DNA of 64,000 bases, from positions 8,900,050 through 8,964,049 of the forward strand of contig NC_053119.1 in the NCBI RefSeq assembly GCF_010015445.1. Reading direction: 5' to 3'. This DNA is from Perca fluviatilis. Its lineage: Eukaryota; Chordata; Actinopteri; Perciformes; Percidae. The translations under genes were made by a program, and so were the position numbers. The notes under the pieces are model-generated. The model searched no databases. It was not told the DNA's origin and worked only from the letters and a program-made list of their open reading frames with translations. Within the stretch, counting starts at the first letter, position 1; every line of letters starts with the position of its first letter. Below are positions 22,618 through 35,919 of the stretch, piece by piece.

Positions 22618-24795
22618 CACATATCGAACAAACTGCATAGCTTCTCTCAATATCTAGAACTGTCTTGAGCAGACAGAGAGTAAGTGAGAGCTGAGGGCAG
22701 AGTATCACGAAGATAGAGAGATGGTGTTTGACTCAGATAAATTGCTCCATCAAAGAGGACTGACAATGAAATCCCATTTCAAGGATCAAGAGTCAGTTCA
22801 TTCCACCTCAGCAGGAGCTGTGTTTCCATCAGTACAGCTTGATTACGAATCCACTTCAACTGCAATGTGAGAGACAGACAAAGGAAAATAGCAACAGACC
22901 TATGCCTCAAAGTGACATCACCAAAGAATGTAATGATGAATTAGGATGTGATGAGAATGCCATTTGCAGGAGGAGAGGAGCAGAAGGAAAAGTCTTACTG
23001 GCAATCCAGCACACGTAACACTTTTGATGTCTTGTGCCATCTGTCTTCGGCCTGCTTAGACCAGGTCAAGAGTGCACTATGCACTTTAATTTGTCAAGGC
23101 AAATTGCAAATAAGTATTGGAAGAAAATGCTAATAATGACTCAATGAAAACATGACTCAAAGAAAACATGGTGACCTCTGATGTGAATTAGAAAGAGCTA
23201 CCATCTGCCATTGTGTGTGTGTGTGGGGGGGCATGTTTGGGCTCTGCACATCCCAGATGAGTTTACTTTGGGGAAAAGCTCATATGGATTTCCCACTCTT
23301 ACCAAATTGTCAGCACCTAATGGGTAGACCAAGAATATGAGAGTAGCCATTGTGATTGGCTTGTTACCAGCCTCTTCCATTCCTGCTATTAATAATAAAA
23401 GATTGGCTAATAATAAATGTTTCCACATTCACTTCTCTGTTTCTGTGTTCAACCGTAATGCCCCTGCAGCCCCAAGAATAACAACAAAACGGGTTGTTGC
23501 TACTCCCTTGTTGAACTTGAGCATAGCATGGTAAACTTTGTGATACTTTCATTATAAAAATGAAACGTGGTACATGAGTACCACGAACACCCTGCTTGAG
23601 CTACGTTACTGGTTACTGGTTCCAAGGCATTCGCGGTTCGACTGGTCGTGACTGTTTTCCCAAGATGGCGCCTGCCTGTATACGCAAACGGTACTGTCTT
23701 TATAAACTATCTTTTTAATTAACTGTCTGTACACTTACAAAGTTCTCAATGCTTCGGTTTACATGTAGGGACCCTCATTATGCTACCGTGGAAGTGTGGT
23801 GCTATTTTGAGCTTTGTTAGTGGTATAGAAAAAGCGATTTCTTTTTACTTTACCAGTGCCCCGACTACTAGCGTTACAAGCTAATTAGCAGTTCACGCTC
23901 AAACTGGTCACATTCGATTAGCATGAACACAGATCCCAGAGAACGCTCGACTCGGTACACACGTGTTATTAACCCCATGTTTCATTTTGCGCCGGATTTG
24001 TCCTTTAATGATACTGTAGCAGCAGTCGGTCTCTGACTTATTGACAGTACTTGAGAGTGGCAGCCTCCAAGTGATGTCAGTCAAACCTCATGTACAACAG
24101 GGAGATGACATCAGTGATTAGGTAATAGCCAGTTAGATTCTTCATTGGTTACGGTGGATTGGACTACATTTACCAAGGGACCCGGGCCTGCAGCTTTCTC
24201 ACACTGCTAACACATGCCCTGTATGTGTACGGGTACATCCACACAAAAACATGAACAATATACTGCATACAAGCACTCACATGATGCACATTAATACACT
24301 GCACACAGAAGGCACACACAAGCCAAGCTCCATCACCCTGACACACATTCATATTCCACCCTGACATCTCTGGTAACTGGACACCTGCTCTCTCCTGCTC
24401 TCTCCTGCTCTGACTGACAGGCAGCATCAGAGAGTCCAGATCCAGGCCCAACTTTTCCTAATTGGATTTGTGAGGCATCCTGCCGCAGGCATCTAATAGC
24501 CTCTTGTAAGCCACCCCGGGCCTGTTGTGGACCACTTCCTCCCCGCGCTGAGAATAAGGGACCTCCTGAAATGCATTTTTGGCTGCACACCCTGATTCCT
24601 CAGAGCTAGTAGGCACTTGTAGATTTTGAGGGGTTTTGACAACAATGTCAGAACAAACAGAACATATGGTAGGGAAAAAAAAAAGGGGAAAAAGAGGAAC
24701 AAGGTTATAGCGTTAGGAAGGTTGAGCCACAATCAGCTGATGGTGGGTTTTTAATTTTGCAATTGAACCTCAGTCGCTCCAGGACATTTCTTTAA
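22618..24795. other. Intergenic stretch, nothing firmly recognised
   Basis: Between about 23580 and 24160 the text is CpG-richer and includes CCAAGATGGCGCCTGCC, which may belong to an old repeat or a relic promoter. No exon is supported. The minus-strand frames at 24170-24590 lack family resemblance. Confidence 0.4.
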
Positions 24796-25270
24796 AGTGC
24801 TCATATTATGCTCATTTTCAGGTTCATAATTGTATTTAGAGGTTATATCAGAATAGGGTTCATAATTGTATTTAGAGGTTATATCAGAATAGGTTTACAT
24901 TTTACATTTACATTTATGTTTTTTGTTGTACTGCACATTGCTGCAGCTCCTCTTTTCACCCTGTGTGTTGAGCTCTCTGTTTTAGCTACAGAGGGAGGCA
25001 TCTCACTTCTGTTCCATCTTTGTTGGGAGTCGCACATGCGCAGTACCTACTGTAGGTAAGGACTACTAGCCAGTCAGAAGCAGAGTATGAGGGAGTGCCA
25101 CGCTAGCAGCTGTTTGGAGCAGTTTGTGAACAGTGTTTTCTGTTGGAGATGGTAAGTCCCTTTGGGGTGGACTTTGGGCTTTTTCACTTTGTAAACCTAT
25201 AACATGCATAAAAAGATATATAACACAATAAAGGAAAGGGGAAAAGCCAAAAAGCATAATATGAGGTTCA
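24796..25270. mobile_element. TTAA-flanked MITE, AGTGCTCATATTATGC family, copy 2 (inverted)
   Basis: It begins with TTAA then AGTGCTCATATTATGC and ends near AGCATAATATGAG with a decayed right flank. Its body is the reverse complement of the copy at 18641-19142. A unit of about 38 bp is tandemly duplicated at 24822-24893 in this copy only. Confidence 0.8.
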
Positions 25271-25525
25271 AACCATTGCTTAACTTTCTAACCCACATCA
25301 GGAGATCAGCGTTTTGTGCAGTCACCTTAAAAAAATATATTTTATATATTTATAGGCCACAGTGGGATTTTTTTTTTTTTTTTATGTTTTGCTGGTTTGG
25401 GTAATTTGGCTAACATCTTAGCTTGTCTGATTTTCTTTTAAGTTACGAAAATAAGACAAAAGTTGAAATAAGACGGAATTGCTCATAAGGTTTTCTCATA
25501 ACTTAACCAAAAGCTGAGAGAAAAG

Positions 25526-25526
<1 letters not shown>

Positions 25527-25615
<89 letters not shown>

Positions 25616-25650
25616 GTGTGCGTGCGTGTGTGTGTGTGTGTGTGTGTGTG
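25527..25650. repeat. (TG)n microsatellite, about 60 units
   Basis: A nearly pure TG run with a few TGCG interruptions toward the right end. Confidence 0.97.
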
Positions 25651-25789
25651 ATAAAATCTACTGTACCTGAAGAATTTTTCAGGTTAAAAGTCTGACAACA
25701 GTAAAATGACCTTTGGTCGTTAACTGATTTAATTTAAGCAGCATGCATCAGGTCTTACACTGCACCTGCATCACGACAAACCACCAGAG

Positions 25790-26385
25790 GGCTGTGAACT
25801 CATTTTCACTAAGGGCCACACTGGAAAAAGAGAATCCCACCAAGGGCCAGACATGGAGAGTTTATTGACGTGCTTTTGTTACTGCATTTCACTTTTTTTT
25901 TAAACATTTTGGTAGCTTTTTTCCTCATTTTTGTTGTTTTTGTTCCAACGTTTTTGTGGCATTCTCAGACATTTGTCACCTTTTTGTAAATGTGTTGCTT
26001 TTTCCGACATTTTTGTACGCTTTTTGACGCATTTTTGTTGACATGAAGCCCTACAAAAGTCATCAAAAGAGTTCCTTAGCCATCATAGAATTTAGCAAAT
26101 CAAAAAAAAACATTTATACATTTCTTTAACAACAACCTGTTTCACAGCCTGAATATGAAAACTCTCTGCTTCTGGGGAAATTTCTGATTCTCAGATTCGG
26201 CAACTCTGCCATATGTCTGCTTTGAATGTCAGGTAATTGCAGTTTAAAAAACCACTTTCCTGTGTTTTTGGTTTGGCGCGCAGCTAGGGAGGCCAAAATG
26301 TATTGTGAAGCCAAATTGATGTACGGGCCGGATCTAAATCTGCAAGGGGCTGGATTTGGCCCGCGGGCCTTGAGTTTGACATTTG
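25790..26385. mobile_element. Old MITE-like repeat with GGCCCGCGGGCC end
   Basis: The right part contains GGATTTGGCCCGCGGGCC and CTTGAGTTTGACATTTGTG, a recurrent fish/vertebrate MITE terminus read in reverse. The left part has AACTCATTTTCACTAAGGGCC, partly matching in inverted form. The middle is T-rich. No target duplication was found, so the limits are approximate. Confidence 0.5.
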
Positions 26386-26789
26386 TGATCTAGATCTTTG
26401 GACTTTTACTATGAATTAGTAAATATATATTTAAACCGGAGTAGTTTTAAGTCCTTGGAGGTAGGTACAAGTCAAGTTTGAAGACTTTAAGAGCTGCAAG
26501 TTCAGAAGAAGCCCTTTGTGTGTCTGAACACACGGTGTTATTAGATTTGGATATTTTCCTTCAAACCTCTTTTAATAATATGTTTTACAGCAAGTACAGT
26601 GAGCTGCAGTGAGACAAGTATTGTTCTTCCAAACATTTCAAACGAGCAAAAACATGAAATTCTTTGTTTTATTGCAGTCAGTTTATTTCTGTGAGTCATT
26701 GGCCTAATAATTGAATCCACTGCTGCTGACTTTGATTTAAATTTTAACATTGTAGGATTTCAGCAGTTTCTTTTCTACTGAAGTCCATT

Positions 26790-26965
26790 TTAAAGAGGAA
26801 AAAAAGAGAATAGGAAGTTTTTCCTCGCTGCCGTCACACCAAATGCAATTCCTTTTGGGGGAATTGTTGGGTCTCTGAAATTATAGAGTGGTCTAAACCT
26901 ACTCTTTGTGGAAAGTGTCTTATGCTAGGATTTGACACTATTGATACAATTGAATTGAATTTTAC
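26790..26965 (+). mobile_element. LINE/SINE 3' end with AATTG tail
   Basis: The block contains GAATTGTTGGGTCTCTG, TTATAGAGTGGTCTA, ACCTACTC and a tail of repeated TTGAATTGAATT. From recollection this is the standard 3' end of an abundant fish retroposon family. No reverse transcriptase lies upstream. Confidence 0.6.
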
Positions 26966-27519
<554 letters not shown>

Positions 27520-27891
27520 CCTGTCCTCCCCCACGTGAGGTAGTGCGGGAAGTAGGGAGGAAGGGGAGGGAAGCTCTTATATTAATGGCTGCGGTTAACC
27601 TGAAAGGGTCAAACCCATTGGAGCTGTTGATGGATCTGGTCTGTAGGAGCTTTCTCTCTCTCTGTATCGTACACACAAACACACACGTACATATGTGTGC
27701 AGGCCTGGTTGCATGACCATCAGTCTCCGGTTGCGGAGTCGCAGTGTGACGATCACTGCCGCGGAGAGATGAAGATGACGGGGAGGAGAGGGCAGCAGGG
27801 ACGCAGAGGTGGTGGGAAAAGACATGACGGATTCAAAAAGAGCATGTTGGAGTTTTAGTTACAGGCATGTTTATCAGAGGCTAGTCTCGCA

Positions 27892-28534
27892 ATGCCGGAC
27901 CTATCCTCCACAGCGCTGTGGAGTAAGGTCTGGCTACACAACAGATACATTCTAGGATAGGAGAGAGAGAAGAAAACGCTCTGGGTCGTTCGCATTTCTT
28001 TAAAACAATCACAATCGTCTTGGGTGGCGCTAAGCTCTGGACGCAGCGATGGTGGCTCTGCGAAATAATCTCGGGAAGGAACTTGTTTTGGTGGAAGATT
28101 TGCACCCCGCAAGAGGAAACGCCACATACAATATTTAATGAAGTTAACTGTTCACACAGTACAGTAACGTGAGCTATTTAAATTAGCTGGATACATGGTT
28201 AAAGGTAATTTGCTCTTACCAATGTATCGTCGTGTGTAGGCTACCTCGTTCATAGCAACCCCCACCAATCGGTCCCAAAATGTCCCGGTTAGATAGTAAA
28301 TGCCGTAAACATATTCTTTGTAAATCTTTCCAATCATTCACCGAAAGAACAAAGCAGCCCTGCCTATTGCTTGATTCAACTTTTCTTCAAAACTTGCCAT
28401 TTTCAGCGTGTAACCAAAGAGGTTCTAAGAAGGTGTAACGTTACAGTAGCTTGCTAGCTTGGAGGCTGTTCTTGTTGTGAAGGGCCAAGCTTGTCAGGCT
28501 TTTCTTGGCAATGTACATCCGTTGATCTAGACTA
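27892..28534. mobile_element. hAT-like MITE of the TAGTCTCGC family, longer copy
   Basis: It starts TAGTCTCGCAATGCCGGACC and ends GATCTAGACTA. The interior words CAATCACAATCGTC, GGCGCTAAGCTCTGGAC and CGGGAAGGAACTTGTTTTGG match the copy at 59412-60347. No exact target duplication was found, so one end may be rearranged. Confidence 0.7.
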
Positions 28535-28682
28535 AGGTATTCTTGACAAGCAAACTTGTGTGTACACAGCAAAGGCCTAAGGCCCACCAAAGCTCTTATC
28601 AGGGCGAATGGTTGGGTGAAGAAATTATCCGACTTTAAAACCAGAGACCATGGTTTGCATTCTGTCTCCTACCAACAGTTAA

Positions 28683-29397
28683 AGGTCCCATGACATGGTG
28701 CTCTTTGGATGCTTTTATATAGACCTTAGTGGTCCCCTAATACTGTATCTGAAGTCTCTTTTATATAGACCTTAGTAGTCCCCTAATACTGTATCTGAAG
28801 TCTCTTTTATATAGACCTTAGTAGTCCCCTAATACTGTATCTGAAGTCTCTTTTATATAGACCTTAGTGGTCCCCTAATACTGTATCTGAAGTCTCTTTT
28901 ATATAGACCTTAATTGTCCCCTAATACTGTATCTGAAGTCTCTTTTATATAGACCTTAGTGGTCCCCTAATACTGTATCTGAAGTCTCTTTTATATAGAC
29001 CTTAGTGGTCCCCTAATACTGTATCTGAAGTCTCTTTTATATAGACCTTAATTGTCCCCTAATACTGTATCTGAAGTCTCTTTCCCAAAATTCAGCCTTG
29101 GTGCAGAATTACAGCCACTAGAGCCAGTCCTACAATGAGCTTTCCTTAGGATGTGCCATTTCTGTGTCTTGAGGAGGAGAGAGGGGGGGGAAGGTGGAGG
29201 GTGGGGGTGTGGCCTTGACCAACTGACACTTTGCTCGTTTGAAAACCATGATGTCTCTCTTTCTCATTGGTGGGCCAAATTCTCTGGGCGGGCAAAGCAA
29301 AGAAAGGGGAGGTAACCTTGTTCCTTATGACGGGCTTGGGGAACGCATCTTAATGTTAAAAAACCTCATAAAGTGAAATTTTCATGCCATGGGACCT
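28683..29397. mobile_element. TTAA-flanked MITE with internal 46-bp tandem array, copy 1
   Basis: The inverted ends AGGTCCCATGACATGG and CCATGGGACCT are flanked by TTAA on both sides (28679-28682 and 29398-29401), as in piggyBac-type insertion. Eight 46-bp units fill about 28718-29084. The remaining interior includes CTCTGGGCGGGCAAAGC. No coding frame. Confidence 0.85.
28718..29084. repeat. 46-bp tandem array, 8 units
   Basis: The unit contains TATATAGACCTTAG, a variable two-to-four-base word, then GTCCCCTAATACTG and TATCTGAAGTCTC. The variable word runs GTG, GTA, GTA, GTG, ATT, GTG, GTG, ATT along the array. Confidence 0.9.
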
Positions 29398-29401
29398 TTA
29401 A

Positions 29402-30883
29402 CACTGGTTCCATATAACCATGACCGTGATCTTAGTGGTAGTAGTAGTAGTTGAAGTTGGCCAGACTGAACTACATCTTAACCATAGGGTTGGCAAATCA
29501 AAAACATTGTTATAATATAATTGTTTTGGTAGGAATTGACAAGTGACCTTATTTATGTTGTTTAGGTATGCCGAGATGTTTGGGAGGGGCCAGTAGGAAG
29601 ACCTTTACCAACATTGAATTGGACAAGAGAAAAAGACAATTTTAGGCAACCTAGAGATTTTTGAATGCATTTCGGTATTTGTATGGTAATACACCAGCTG
29701 ACCATTCACTATTTATAGCATCCAGTTGTATAGTGTAGGTTAGCTCAAATAGCATAGTCATGGATTCATGAAAAAGGAAGAAAAGAAAACATGTTAATTT
29801 TGTTTCTATTTGGACCAGAGTTCCTTTTTCTTTCCAGCTTGAAACACTCACTGAGGTTTACCTCATCCAGTGATTTCTTCCTCCTCTGCCTCTGATTAGT
29901 CTGGATCAACGGAAGCTAAGTGACAACTGCTAACGAGAAATGGAAAGATGAGAAGTTTATTCTCACCTTCTGCGTAAATGGATATGAAATTTAACAGAAC
30001 TGTGCAACATATTATACTATAACGACGATGCAGTGAATACACACTTTGTCAGTGCTAAATGAGACCAAGAGACATGTCACTGCAACATCAGGGAGAAAAT
30101 CCAACACCGTTTCCATGGACACTTCAGCATCAAAGCCTCCATGTTATGATGCGTGCAGATAACGCACTTGGGTTTGTACTTTTGAACGGCATCAACCAGG
30201 AAGTACCCCAAGGAAACAAACTTGTTTCCAAACCGAAGCATCTGACACAAGTTAAAGTCCTAATTGATTCAAGCCTACCGTTCCTATAGGCAGGGTTTCC
30301 CTGAGATGCTATCCGCCGTCGACTGTGATCTCAGAGCAAAACAAAAGAATGATGTCAGTAAGGAAAAAGAAGATATGCTCCCAATTACATGACAGTGTGA
30401 TAGATTAAAGAACAAGTGCTGCATGTTTAAGGAGACTTTAGTGCTGGGGCCTCATGGAAATGGCTGCTATTGATAAATGAAGGGATTAACTGTGTTTAAT
30501 GAGCTGACATGACTGTTCCCAGACTACAAAGGTGGAGGCCTGATTTTGGATGGAGTTTTTAAAAGGATAAGGTCAGTTATACTATATCTTTTTGTTTCTT
30601 GTTCTCAACCAATCCCATGTAAAGACCAAGTCGAACAACGACTTTATTACCAGCAAGTATTGGGAGTGCGTCTAAAGCCTGATGGATCTTATTCCTCTGT
30701 GCCTTAGAGCTTCACGGTTGTCCAAAACCTTGGTTTTAACGGTCCGTGTCCAAAACCCAATAAAAACACATGAAATGATCCACACCGTTGAATACTTATT
30801 AGTAAGATGCGTTCATTGTTTCTTTTGGATTCTAAGGAGATTTTGCTGACGACAAGAAAAATGAGAATCTTACCAGACGAATC
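29402..30883. other. Intergenic stretch, nothing recognised
   Basis: No transposon ends or microsatellites were seen. The plus-strand frame at 30059-30289 (76 codons) has no family resemblance and is not called. Confidence 0.4.
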
Positions 30884-30891
30884 CTTTAAAC

Positions 30892-32180
30892 CAGAGATCT
30901 TCAACAGGGGGTCCGGGACCCCTAGGGGGTCCTCAGAGTCACTGCAGGGGGGGCTGGCTCCAAATTATTGCTAATTTTTGAATTTGAATTATTAGCAAAT
31001 ACAAATCCCCACTGATGATAGGCTTCCTAGCCTATGGGTAAGGTAGTCACTAAGATAGCCACACACAGATACAGTTCATCCTAAGGATTCACTGTGCCAC
31101 ATGTATGTGTAACATTAAAAGATGATTTATAAAATCATGCCCACAATTATTATTTTAAAGGTCCCATGACATGGTGCTCTTTGGAGGCTTTTATATAGAC
31201 CTTAGCGGTCCCCTAATACAGTATCTGAAGTCTCTTTTATATAGACCTTAGTGGTCCCCTAATACTGTATCTGAAGTCTCTTTTATATAGACCTTAGTTG
31301 TCCCTAATACTGTATCTGAAGTCTCTTTTATATAGACCTTAGTGGTCCCCTAATACTGTATCTGAAGTCTCTTTTATATAGGCCTTAGTGGTCCCCTAAT
31401 ACTGTATCTGAAGTCTCTTTTATATAGACCTTAGTGGTCCCCTAATACTGTATCTGAAGTCTCTTTTATATAGACCTTAGTGGTCCCCTAATGCTGTATC
31501 TGAAGTCTCTTTTATATAGACCTTAGTGGTCCCCTAATACTGTATCTGAAGTCTCTTTCCCGGAATTCAGCCTTGGTGCAGAATTACAGCCACTAGAGCC
31601 AGTCCCACAATGAGCTTTCCTTAGGATGTGCCATTTCTGTGTCTGTAGCTATTGAGGAGAGAGGGGGGGGCAAGGTGGAGAGTGTGGGTGTGGCCTTCAC
31701 CAACTGACACTTTTCTCATTTGAAAGCCATGATGTCTCTCTCTCTCTCATGGGTGGGCCAAATTCTCTGGGCGGGCAAAGCAGAGAAAGGGGAGGTAACC
31801 TTGCTCCTTATGACCTCATAAGGAGAAGATTCCAGATCGGCCCATCTGAGCTTTCATTTTCTCAAAGGCAGAGCAGGATACCCAGGGCTCGGTTTACACC
31901 TATCACCATTTCTAGCCACTGGGGGACCATAGGCAGGCTGGGGGAACTCATATTAATGTTAAAAAACCTCATAAAGTGAAATGTTCATGCCATGGGACCT
32001 TTAATAGCTTAGTATGTCATGCACTAAAAATGTATACAAATGCTTTAGGCCGCCCACACTTTATTGTAGGATCAGTTTAATATGCAACTTCATTTTATAC
32101 AATATTAGTAGTAGGGGGTCTCTGCTCCGTCTCTCTTTCAGATAAGGGGTCCTTGGTTTAAAAAACGTTGAAGACCCCTG
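30892..32180. mobile_element. hAT-like MITE split by a nested TTAA element
   Basis: The ends CAGAGATCTTCAACAGGGG and TTGAAGACCCCTG are inverted copies. They are flanked by an exact 8-bp duplication CTTTAAAC (30884-30891 and 32181-32188). A TTAA-flanked element (31159-32000) sits inside it, so this hAT-like copy is the older insertion. It has no transposase. Confidence 0.88.
31159..32000. mobile_element. TTAA-flanked MITE with 46-bp array, copy 2 (nested)
   Basis: Same family and orientation as the copy at 28683. TTAA flanks both sides (31155-31158 and 32001-32004). It again carries eight 46-bp units (about 31190-31556). It keeps an internal segment of roughly 100 bp near 31815-31940 that copy 1 lacks. 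Confidence 0.87.
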
Positions 32181-32379
32181 CTTTAAACACTGTAATGTTT
32201 TCTTTAAAAAGTGCAACCATGCTGGAATCAAGTGACATTCATTTATTATACTTCCGGCAGATACATTTACAACACAAACAACAATTTTAAAACCTGCCTC
32301 CTCTGCCAGATGACAGAGATTACAGAGCTTTGCTGCAAAGCACACAGACACGTCAGTACGTCAAGTTAGTTTGTCTCCG

Positions 32380-32740
32380 CGCTGCTCGTCTTCAGTCCTG
32401 CGCTGGAACGAGGGAGGAAGACGAAAGGCGCAGGTAAAGAAAGCTTTTTTTTTTCACAGTGCTTAGAAAATGCTGCAGTGGTTTGGGACCCCTCCCTCTC
32501 GGTCCAAACGTGCCCTGCACTGGGATCAAATCCCACTGGAGCCTGGAGTTTTCCTTCTTGCCTCCCCTCCCTCTCCCACTTATTTCTGTCTCAAAAGAGG
32601 CAACGGTGAGGACTCCTCGACCCCCATTAAAAAACAACAACAAAGAAAGCGTATTCACATCACAGCTCTCAACTCCACAGATCACGAGGGTTAATCAGCC
32701 GTCTGGTCTGACCAGAAAGGACTGCGGGCTTTAAAACAAT
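32380..32740. other. GC-richer block downstream of alx1
   Basis: It lies 0.6-1.0 kb past the alx1 stop codon. It contains purine/pyrimidine-rich segments and, on the plus strand, a donor-like GCGCAG/gtaaag at about 32431. Overlapping frames occur on both strands. It could be alx1 3' UTR, a non-coding exon or a regulatory element, and sequence alone does not decide. Confidence 0.3.
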
Positions 32741-33348
32741 GCACTGGACATTACCCTGATCATCTGAATGATATCAATGTATTGTTTAGTTAAGCTACAT
32801 GAAGGTCTAGACCATCTCCTCCCTTATGTATCTATGTATGGAAGTATTTTAACGACAGTATCAGTCTGCCCTACTGTAGATCTGCCTCAGACCAGAGACA
32901 CAGCTGATGTCACACAACATTATGGCTATTTCATTTTTTTTTTTTTTTTTGTTACAAGCTTGAGCTTATTGACTTGGAGATTTTGGAATATGCAGAGAAC
33001 CACGAATCCTAATACATTTTCCATTTACGCACTTTATCCAGACCCTATTTTCTTGACTCAGTAGATAAAATGTTGGTCAGAGATGCAGAACTAAATAGCA
33101 GTATGATATAGCTCTTTGGCTGATTTTCATTGACAACAAAAAATACTGACATCTAGTCTTTAGATGACAAAAGAAATGTTGTTAGATCTGTACCGTGAGT
33201 GACAAACAGCTTGTTTTGAATATGATTTCAGACTATTTGGGCAATTCTTACACTTGGTACAAACAGCAAATAAAACCTTTTTGAAATATATATTTTTTTT
33301 TAATCCCATACATGATCCAATCTTTCCAGACACGCACAGGAACCCTGA

Positions 33349-33690
33349 TTACATGGCCCACGAGATGTTGGCCGTGTGCTCCTTGGCCTTCATTCGCAGC
33401 ACGGCTATGCTGGACGAACGCCTCTCGAACTCGGGCTTGGTCTCGAAGGCGTGGTGGCTGTTGGTGGCCGGCGTGAGGAGGGAATCTGCACTGAAGAAGT
33501 TGTTGAGGGAGACATGGCCGAACTGGTTCTGCTGATTGGGGAAGCCCATGTAGCCGTGCTCGGCGGCACCGGCAGCCGAGCGAGGGGAGTGCGAGTAGGA
33601 GGTGACGCAGGGGGGGGAGCCTCGGGGCAGCATGCAGGAGGAAACCACAGAGCCACCGGGAGCAGGGCTCGGCCACAGGTTGTTGGGAAT
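33349..33690 (-). CDS. alx1: alx1 coding exon 4 with OAR motif
   Basis: The acceptor is cacccaacag. It encodes 113 residues including [13 protein letters not shown], the conserved [12 protein letters not shown] and the C-terminal OAR motif, then TAA. An insertion of small residues (SAAGAAEHG) replaces the human TDSS region. Confidence 0.96.
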   Translation of the reverse strand: MPNNLWPSPAPGGSVVSSCMLPRGSPPCVTSYSHSPRSAAGAAEHGYMGFPNQQNQFGHVSLNNFFSADSLLTPATNSHHAFETKPEFERRSSSIAVLRMKAKEHTANISWAM

Positions 33691-35870
33691 CTGTTGGGTG
33701 AAAGAAGGTTTTAGATACTGGGGAGAAAGCCTGTAATTGGGGCACATACTATATTATATAAAATTAGTTTTAATAGATTGATAATCTTTTTTTTCTGGAG
33801 TAGCACGTATAGATGGATTCAAACTTCACACATATATGTAGAGTATTAACACTTCACGTAATAACACCTGAATCATTCTATTCGCTGATGAAGGCCATGA
33901 AAGGTGATTGAAAGCTCAGAAAAAGATAGTAAGTGTACCTTTTAATTTTAGATTATTTTTCACACAGTACAGAGAATTTACAGAGTTTATAGGAAGATTT
34001 AAGTCCTGTATACTGCCTAAAAATAAAAAGAACAGAAATTTTGGTAAGTAAATCCCTACAGAAATCTACAGATCTTAAAAACAAATAATGCTATGGTGTA
34101 GTTGGAGTTTGGTCAATGATGGTCTGTGCATGCAATGCAGCTGTTAAAGTTATATTATGTTACATGTTTAAATATGTGGGAAAAGAAATTCTAACATCAA
34201 CTGAAAACAACTGTTAAAGGTTGTTTCACCCATATTACAAAGAAATATTTTCTCACTTGAACTTCAATTTTAAGTGTTGGGCATGCAGTAAGTTTGGGTT
34301 TATTTGCCAACGTTTTAAGATATCTGTCTGTATATAAACTGCACAGTAGCCACTGGAACTACTTTCTACAGAGGAAGTAGCCCCTGTGAAAACTGTTGCC
34401 AGCAATGTGTGGGGATTATCCAGATTAACGCAGGGACCTGAACTGTTTGATGTTTCGAAATGTGATTTGTTTGAGCATAAAAAAAAAAACCTCCTTTGTA
34501 TTGGGGTGGAGAAAGAAATATCAGAGACAGACATCTCAAAATAACAACACAATGGATAAATAAAGCCCAAACTATCCCCTATGTCAAGATAACACAAGCC
34601 GTAAGTGAGAAAATATGTTCTAGGGGGGGATAAAGGGACCCTTTAAGGGTCAATGTCTCAAACGTCTGAATGCACACAGATCCGAACGATTCCAAAGACA
34701 AGTAGACTATTAGTCTCATGACTTTGGAGGAGTTGAGTCACGCAGCCTTAATTGCCATTTTATTAGATGATCAGAGAGCAAACAAGCCAGACAGGACAGA
34801 GAGGACAGATATAGTCCCATCTGGTCAACATACAGTAAACACCTCATGACCGCTTTTTAAGTCAGGAGCTCCAGTCTGCAGAAACAGCGTGTCCGTCTTT
34901 AACGTAAAAGGCTGACGGAACTGACAGCTCAATCCAACTCATATGACTTAATTCACTCTGAGGCGGTCCATTCGGTTTCATTTGCCAAGATTTCAATCAA
35001 ACTGAGAAGACACGCCAGTGTAAGTGAGTAGCATGTGAATAGCATGCAAATTAATTTGTTCCTTGATTGTATATGGTCAAAATGACTCGCTGCAATGTGC
35101 CACTGTAGCTTTCTTACCCACAACGTAAATCCAACGTAAAATAAAACACATAAATACCCTTTAAACAGGCAAATTAGTTTCATCAATTTCAGCATCTTCA
35201 GAAAACTGCTAAACTGAACCAACCGGCTATTGCTCAGCAAAGGACAACACCTTACTGCCAAAGTACAGCTTACATTTGAACAAATACCACAGACCAACAG
35301 AGCATGTGGTCCACTTTGACACTTAAATAAACTTCTTTTGTGGCACGAAACGTGTAGCTCTGGAGAATCAGCTTTGCCATCATGTTCCTGACCAGGGGCG
35401 TAGCACAACATTCTGGGCCCTGTAGAAAGGCCCCCTCCCTGCATCCACAGCTATTCATTCTAAGATCTTTTTGGGCCCTCCTCACATGAGGGCCCTGGGT
35501 ACACAGTCCCCTTTCCCCCCCCCCAGTCCAACGCCCCTTTTCCTGACAACATGTGCCATCGATAAGCAGGACCTCAGTCTCTGCCCAAAAAAACAACAAT
35601 ATTGGCCAAAAATCTCACAGTCAACAAAATGAAACAATACTCTTCAAACCTCACAAGCATGCAATCCATGTCCACTGGGTTTAGGGAGACAAAGACACCC
35701 ACTGCCAGCACATGTACGGTCCATTTAATGACACTAATGTGGATCAGCTGTAAGAAAGGGGTATGGCTGGCTGGTATCCAGGATATCTATCAGAAACATG
35801 TGCGAGAAAATACGAGGCAGCGCAACAGATTTCTGACCTGGTCTTGAGCCTGGGCATAGAAGAGCTGGGA

Positions 35871-35919
<49 letters not shown>

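Noticed and set aside
33376..33714. Plus-strand and alternative minus-strand frames of 83-165 codons over the last alx1 exon
   Set aside because: Shadows of GC-rich alx1 exon 4. The OAR-containing frame is the coding one.
35270..35599. Minus-strand frames of 109 and 163 codons in alx1 intron 3
   Set aside because: They cross a hAT MITE with an intact target duplication and have no family resemblance.
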